Under the pieces are notes generated by a model. That model did not search any database, was not told the origin of the DNA, and was given only the letters and a program-made list of their open reading frames with translations. From Bradyrhizobium sp. 199 (GTDB lineage Bacteria; Pseudomonadota; Alphaproteobacteria; Rhizobiales; Xanthobacteraceae), in assembly GCF_023073355.1 (NCBI RefSeq), contig NZ_JADPJI010000005.1:310001-374000 (forward strand): DNA of 64,000 nucleotides. The letters are read 5' to 3'. Below are positions 59,568 through 64,000 of the stretch, in pieces. The first letter of the stretch is position 1. Each line of letters begins with the position of its first letter. A program made the translations under genes and the position numbers.

Positions 59568-61457
59568 ATGTCGATCAGCAGCATCAACTACTCCTCGTCG
59601 GTTCTCGGCTCGCAGATCCGCAACATCAATCAGCAGCTCACCGATTTGTCGACGCAGCTCTCGACCGGGAAGCTGTCGCAGAACTATTCCGGGATGGGCA
59701 CCAACGAGGGCTTTGCGATCGCCGGGCGCGCGCAGCTCTCCAACATCGCCGCCTATACCGACACGATCACCAACGTCAATGTCAGCATCAACCTCGCCAA
59801 CACCGCGCTGCAGTCGCTGACCAAGATCCGCAGCACGGTGCAGACAGGCGCCGCCAATACCGCGCAGGATCTCAACGTCAACGGCCAGACCATCGCGCAG
59901 AACACCGCCGCCGCCCAATTCGGCTCGATGGTCGGCGTGCTCAACACGCAGACGGGCAACCGCTATCTGTTCTCCGGAACGGCCGTCAACACGCCGTCGG
60001 TTGCGAATGCCGGCGACATCATCAACGGCACCACGACTCAAGCGGGATTCAAGACCGTGATGGCGGAGCGCCAGGCCGCCGACTTGGGGGCCAACGGCAT
60101 GGGCCGGCTGGTGCTCGCAACGCCACAGCCGACCCCGAGCTCGGTCCAGGTCTCCGAAGACGTCGCGGGCTCGCCGTTCGGCCTCAAGATCAAGGCGGTC
60201 TCCTCGACGCTGACGGGCGCGACGGTCACCGGCCCGAGCGGCTCGCCGGTGTCGTTCTCGGTCGATCTCAACGGCGTCAATCCGAACAACGGCGACAAGC
60301 TCAGCGTCCAGTTCACGCTGCCCGATGGCACGACCGAGCAGATCGACCTGACCGCGTCGACGGCGACGCCGACGCCGCTCGGCAGCTTCGCGATCGATGC
60401 GAGCACGCCGGTCAACCCGAACAACACGGCCTTGAACCTCAACAACGCGCTGGACGTCGCGATCAAGAAGCTCGCGGGCACCTCGCTGGTGGCGGCATCC
60501 GCGGTCACGGCGGGCGACAATTTCTTCAACACCGCCAGCTCCGCGATCGGCACGCCCGAGACCAGCCAGGCGGGCCCACTCGTACCGATCAGCGGAGCGA
60601 CGGCGCTGTCCGGTGCGAGCCCCACCGACTCGATCTCGCCGGGTTTCGTCGCAGGCGACACCATCACCGTCAACGGCACCACGCTCACCTTCGTGGCCTC
60701 GGGCGCGACCGGCAACCAGCTCAACGTCGGCGACAGCGTCCAGACGCTGATGAGCAAGATCGACGCGATCACGGGGACGCCGAAGCCGTCGACAATTCAT
60801 GGCGGTTCGATCACGATCAACACCGACGATGCGGCCAGCCTGAACATCACCAGCTCGAATACGGCAGCGCTGGGTTCGCTCGGTTTTGCCTCGACGCCCG
60901 TGACCGCCACGCAGCCGCCGCTCCGCGTCGGCTCCTCGCCCGCGAACTCGGCGACGACGCTGGTCAACGGCTCGGCCACTACCGTGAAATGGTACTTGGG
61001 CAATGAAGGGCCCGGCTCGCCGCGCTCGACCGCGATGGCGCGGGTCGACGATTCTCTCACGGTGCAGTATGGCGCCCAGGCGAATGAGGATGCGATCCGC
61101 CGGCAAATGCAGGCGACCGCGGTGTTCGGGACCTTCTCGACCTCGCCGACCGGACAGTATTCGGGCGGACAGGTCGCCGCGCTGAGCCTGCGGGTGACCC
61201 AGGCGCTGACCCAGCAGCCCGGTCAGCAGCGCATCGAGGACATCCAGACCGACATCGCGATGGCTCAGAACACGATGAAGGACGCAAGCACGCGCCAGAC
61301 CCAGGCCAAGGCGCAGCTCCAGACCATCATCGACCAGGCGGAATCGGCCTCGCCCGACCAGGTCGCGAGCGAGATCCTGGCGCTCCAGAACGCGCTTCAG
61401 GCCTCCTACCAGGTGACCTCGAACCTGGCACAGCTCTCGCTCGTCAAGTTCCTGTAG
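59568..61457 (+). CDS. flgL: Flagellar hook-filament junction protein FlgL (unusually long)
   Basis: 629 residues, twice the length of E. coli FlgL (317). MSISSINYSSSVLGSQIRNI and the flagellin-type D0/D1 helices (QLSTGKLSQNYSG, NVSINLANTALQSLTKIR) open it, and the C-terminal helices ILALQNALQASYQVTSNLAQ close it. A large central insertion, about residues 190-520, contains a domain homologous to one in FlgE (60639-60890). It forms the junction between FlgK and the flagellin filament. It is the last gene of the operon; a CtrA-type box follows its stop. Confidence 0.95.
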   Translation: MSISSINYSSSVLGSQIRNINQQLTDLSTQLSTGKLSQNYSGMGTNEGFAIAGRAQLSNIAAYTDTITNVNVSINLANTALQSLTKIRSTVQTGAANTAQDLNVNGQTIAQNTAAAQFGSMVGVLNTQTGNRYLFSGTAVNTPSVANAGDIINGTTTQAGFKTVMAERQAADLGANGMGRLVLATPQPTPSSVQVSEDVAGSPFGLKIKAVSSTLTGATVTGPSGSPVSFSVDLNGVNPNNGDKLSVQFTLPDGTTEQIDLTASTATPTPLGSFAIDASTPVNPNNTALNLNNALDVAIKKLAGTSLVAASAVTAGDNFFNTASSAIGTPETSQAGPLVPISGATALSGASPTDSISPGFVAGDTITVNGTTLTFVASGATGNQLNVGDSVQTLMSKIDAITGTPKPSTIHGGSITINTDDAASLNITSSNTAALGSLGFASTPVTATQPPLRVGSSPANSATTLVNGSATTVKWYLGNEGPGSPRSTAMARVDDSLTVQYGAQANEDAIRRQMQATAVFGTFSTSPTGQYSGGQVAALSLRVTQALTQQPGQQRIEDIQTDIAMAQNTMKDASTRQTQAKAQLQTIIDQAESASPDQVASEILALQNALQASYQVTSNLAQLSLVKFL

Positions 61458-61464
61458 CGCGGCG

Positions 61465-61480
61465 TTAAGACGCCGTTAAC
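61465..61480 (+). promoter_or_regulatory. CtrA-type box before the glycosyltransferase gene
   Basis: TTAA at 61465-61468, seven bases (GACGCCG), TTAAC at 61476-61480: an exact match to the full consensus TTAA-N7-TTAAC. It is 8 bp after the flgL stop and about 50 bp before the next gene's start. The left part overlaps GGCGTTAAGACGCC, a small palindrome. Confidence 0.65.
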
Positions 61481-61529
61481 CATGCCTCTTTACCTCTTGG
61501 TGAGGATTGGAGCGGGGGCGGAGCTGTCG

Positions 61530-62315
61530 ATGTCGGACAAGATGCAACTGGTGGTGGCCACGCCGTGCTTCGGCGGGCAGGTGTCGAGCATCTATGCGAG
61601 CTCGATCTTCGCGCTGCAGCGCGCGGTGCACGGCATGTCCAATCTCGAGCTCAAGGTGCTCCTGCGCGACGGCGACGCGCTGATCACCCGCGCACGGGCC
61701 AATCTGGCCGCGATGTTCCTGGACGACCCCAAGGCGACGCATTTCCTGTTCATCGACGCCGACATCGGCTTCAAGCCGGAGCAGGTGTTCCGGCTGATGG
61801 AATGCGGCGCCGACGTCGTCGCCGGCTGTTATCCGATCAAGCGAATCAACTGGGACAAGGCCGCGCGGGCGATCCAGTCCGGCCGGGCCGACGTGCCGGC
61901 GGCTTCGCTGGATTATGTGCTCGAGATCGAGGATCCCGACCGTATCGTCGTGGTCAACGGCTTTACCCGCGTGCGCTATGCCGGCACGGGCTTCCTGATG
62001 ATCCGGCGCCACGTGCTGGAGGCGATGTGCCGCCATCCGCACTACGCGAACCTGCAGTTCTTCCGCGAGCATTCGCACGATACGCTTGTGGCGAGCCAGA
62101 ACCGGTTCGCGCTGTTCGAATGCATGATCGATCCGGCGACCGGCACCTATCTCTCCGAGGACTTCGCCTTCTGCAAGCGCTGGACCGATATCGGCGGCGA
62201 GATCTGGGCCGACATCCAGAGCTCGCTCGATCACGTCGGGCCGTCGGTGTTCCACGGCGACATCGCCTCGCAATTCGCAGCCGCGCCCGCGGCGGCGGCA
62301 GATGCTGCGGCGTGA
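61530..62315 (+). CDS. Glycosyltransferase-like protein (GT-A fold)
   Basis: 261 residues from ATG 61530 (MSDKMQLVVATPCFGGQVSS), with GGAG 6 nt before; the frame to 61482 is less likely. FLFIDADIGFKPEQVFRL contains the DxD metal site, and the N terminus VVATPCFGG and GTGFLMIRRHVLEAM follow the pattern of small GT-A transferases of the hypothetical (Anp1-like) group. It stands right after flgL behind a CtrA-type box. It may therefore glycosylate a flagellar or surface component, although that is inferred from position only. No membrane helix. Confidence 0.7.
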   Translation: MSDKMQLVVATPCFGGQVSSIYASSIFALQRAVHGMSNLELKVLLRDGDALITRARANLAAMFLDDPKATHFLFIDADIGFKPEQVFRLMECGADVVAGCYPIKRINWDKAARAIQSGRADVPAASLDYVLEIEDPDRIVVVNGFTRVRYAGTGFLMIRRHVLEAMCRHPHYANLQFFREHSHDTLVASQNRFALFECMIDPATGTYLSEDFAFCKRWTDIGGEIWADIQSSLDHVGPSVFHGDIASQFAAAPAAAADAAA

Positions 62316-62452
62316 GCCTGCCGGAATGAGCGCCGGCGCATCCCGTCTGCCGGCATTGGAGCGCGCATCCGTCGGCGGCTCTGAGATCGTGTTGTGCCCG
62401 GCGGAGGCCAACCTCGCGCAAGGGCCGGTAAACTCCGCGTTCGAGGTGTGAG

Positions 62453-63706
62453 ATGCAGCATCCGGTTTCCGCACCAATCGGCATGACCGCGGCGAACTAT
62501 GCCGACCGCATCGGCTTTGCGCAGCTGACGCGCCAGGCCTTCGAAGGCGTCGACCTGCATCCGTTGCGCGACCGATTGGTGGCGCGGATCGCGGCGGGGA
62601 CCGCGCTGGCCGGCGAAGCGCTGGATCTGTCCTTGATCAACCAGCTTCTCGGCGACAAGGATCAGGGGCTCGCGATCCAGTCGGAGGTGCTCGCCTTCCA
62701 TCAATTGTTTCGCACGCCGAGCGCTGCTCCGAAACCGGGCCTGCGCGTGCTCGCGCTTGCAGCCGACATCGACATGGGCGGCAACACGCCGATCGATTTT
62801 CTGCTCGAAGGCTCCGACATCGAATTGTTGACGCTCTATGTGATGAAGAGCGTCGGTCTGCCCGAGAGTTTGCCCGAGCACGATGTTGCCATCGTGGTCG
62901 CCTCCGATTCCGACGAATGCCGCGAGGCGCTCGCCTTGATCGAGAAGGCCGCGCCGCACTGGCCGCGGCCGCTGCTTAATCGCCCTGATCGCATCGGCAA
63001 CCTCGATCGCGACAAGCTGCATCGGCTGCTGGCCGGCGTGGCGGGTCTCGACATTCCCGCGACCATCCACGCGACGCGCGCGCAATTGCTGGACCTTTCG
63101 CGAGGGCAGATCGCTTGCGAAGACATTGCGGATGAACTGCGCCTTCCGATGATCGCGCGGCCGCGCGGCTCGCATGCCGGCGTCGGGCTCGCGAAGCTCG
63201 ACGATGCGGCGGCGCTCGCAGCTTATCTTTCCGAGCGGGGCGAACAGGATTTCTTCGTCGCGCGCTTCGTCGATTATGTGAACGCGGACGGGCTCTACCG
63301 CAAATATCGTCTCGCGATGGTCGACGGCAAACCTTACGCCTGTCATATGGCGATCGCCGACCGCTGGGATATCTGGTATCTCAACGCCTACATGGCGTTT
63401 AGCGAGGAGAAGCGGGCCGAGGAAGCCCTCTTCATGCGCGAATTCGACGACACCTTCGCAGTGCGCCACAGAAACGCGCTCGACGAGATGAGCAGGCGCG
63501 TCGGCCTCGATTATTTCATCGTCGATTGCGCCGAGAACCAGGATAACGAGCTCCTGGTCTTCGAAGCCGACAACACCGCCGTCGTGCACAACATGGATTC
63601 GCCGGACGTGTTTCCTTACAAGCCTCCGCAGATGCGCAAGATCTTTGCGGCGTTCTCGGCGATGCTGTCGCGGCATGAAAGAGCAGGCGAGGGGAGTGCA
63701 ACATGA
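62453..63706 (+). CDS. ATP-grasp ligase-like protein
   Basis: 417 residues from ATG 62453. The N-terminal domain (about 20-190: LRVLALAADIDMGGNTPIDFL, EHDVAIVVASDSDECREALA) looks like a Rossmann-like pre-ATP-grasp domain. The ATP-grasp core follows: LRLPMIARPRGSHAGVGLAK, FFVARFVDYVNADGLYRKYR (RF/Y pattern), GLDYFIVDCAENQDNELLVF and EADNTAVVHN, the metal-binding Glu/Asn block. It lacks a biotin or CPS signature, so it is a carboxylate-amine ligase of the RimK-like kind. It overlaps the following decarboxylase gene by four bases (ATGA), so the two are made together. Confidence 0.7.
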   Translation: MQHPVSAPIGMTAANYADRIGFAQLTRQAFEGVDLHPLRDRLVARIAAGTALAGEALDLSLINQLLGDKDQGLAIQSEVLAFHQLFRTPSAAPKPGLRVLALAADIDMGGNTPIDFLLEGSDIELLTLYVMKSVGLPESLPEHDVAIVVASDSDECREALALIEKAAPHWPRPLLNRPDRIGNLDRDKLHRLLAGVAGLDIPATIHATRAQLLDLSRGQIACEDIADELRLPMIARPRGSHAGVGLAKLDDAAALAAYLSERGEQDFFVARFVDYVNADGLYRKYRLAMVDGKPYACHMAIADRWDIWYLNAYMAFSEEKRAEEALFMREFDDTFAVRHRNALDEMSRRVGLDYFIVDCAENQDNELLVFEADNTAVVHNMDSPDVFPYKPPQMRKIFAAFSAMLSRHERAGEGSAT

Positions 63707-64000
63707 ACGAGATCGTCCGCACCGCGCAAAGCTCTGTCGCGCACGCCTCGCTCGACCCGCAGGACTGGAGCGCATTTCGCGCGCTCGCCCATCGCATGCT
63801 GGACGAGACGATCGATGGCATCGCCAACGTTCGGACCCGCCCTGTCTGGCAGCCGATCCCCGACGGCGTTCGCGCAGTATTCAAGGCCGACGTGCCGCGC
63901 GAGGCGAGCGACCTCGCCGAGGTCTATCGCGAATTCGCCGAGCACGTCGCGCCGTATGCGACCGGCAACCTCCATCCCGGCTTCATGGGCTGGGTGCATG
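63703..64000 (+). CDS. PLP-dependent group II decarboxylase, N-terminal part (cut by window end)
   Basis: Starts at ATG 63703, the ATGA overlap with the ATP-grasp gene, and runs off the window after 99 codons. PQDWSAFRALAHRMLDETID followed by RPVWQPIPDGVRAVFKADVP and GNLHPGFMGWVH is the N-terminal signature of aromatic-L-amino-acid/glutamate decarboxylases (HPRFFGWV pattern). The PLP Lys lies outside. The enzyme would decarboxylate an amino acid, perhaps one supplied to or made by the adjacent ligase. Confidence 0.75.
   Translation, partial: MNEIVRTAQSSVAHASLDPQDWSAFRALAHRMLDETIDGIANVRTRPVWQPIPDGVRAVFKADVPREASDLAEVYREFAEHVAPYATGNLHPGFMGWVH

Overview
The window is a piece of a GC-rich alphaproteobacterial chromosome, most likely Bradyrhizobium. 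The evidence is the strong third-position GC bias, the dispersed palindromic intergenic elements of the rhizobial type (CGTCATTGCGAG...), an EcfG-type general-stress promoter, CtrA-type boxes, a Rhizobiales-type growth-pole ring protein, and a flagellar hook operon with very large hook proteins. I see no rRNA, tRNA, prophage, insertion sequence or CRISPR array. Most of the window is ordinary chromosomal core with a few decayed genes.

Layout. 1-4.9 kb: the end of a diheme cytochrome c, then a nucleotidyltransferase gene facing a three-gene operon (PqqD-like, HprK-like kinase, family 2 glycosyltransferase), and a stand-alone Lrp/AsnC ligand-binding domain. 5-7 kb: a hybrid histidine kinase whose N-terminal membrane domain matches the ethylene-binding domain of plant ETR1, including the Asp, Tyr, Ile-Pro, Cys and His residues at identical spacing. 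7.3-18 kb: thiD, a metallophosphoesterase followed by a decayed glycosyltransferase, threonine dehydratase, a secreted caspase-like protein, an RbsD/FucU protein, an Ala-rich hypothetical protein, an MFS transporter and an enolase-superfamily epimerase. 18-21 kb: an MlaE-F-D lipid transport operon with a STAS domain fused to the permease. 21.4-27.2 kb: a 1943-residue repetitive coiled-coil protein that fits GPR, the growth pole ring protein; it shares a divergent region carrying CtrA-like boxes with a histidine phosphotransfer gene.

28-32 kb: a 2Fe-2S ferredoxin, a thioesterase, a thioredoxin-reductase-like ferredoxin-NADP reductase and small exported proteins. 32-40 kb: a complete D-glucarate/galactarate catabolic cluster (garD, aldehyde dehydrogenase, gudD, kdgD, LysR regulator, MFS permease) that would take both sugar acids to 2-oxoglutarate. 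40-53 kb: a secreted SGNH hydrolase, an LPG-synthase-like membrane protein, a YciE-type ferritin-like stress protein behind an EcfG promoter, an EAL-domain remnant, a MocR regulator, small proteins, a transglutaminase-like protein, an alpha/beta hydrolase, a plsY pseudogene, a universal stress protein and a SixA-like phosphatase. 53-55 kb: an FAD oxidoreductase and an exported MsrB.

55.3-61.5 kb: the flgE-flgK-flgL hook operon behind a sigma-54 promoter. FlgE and FlgL carry copies of the same inserted domain. 61.5-64 kb: a glycosyltransferase-like gene with a CtrA box about 50 bp upstream, then an ATP-grasp ligase translationally coupled to a PLP-dependent decarboxylase cut by the window end.

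The most interesting items are the ETR1-like sensor kinase, the PqqD/HprK/glycosyltransferase/nucleotidyltransferase locus, GPR and its CtrA-like control region, and the ATP-grasp/decarboxylase pair.
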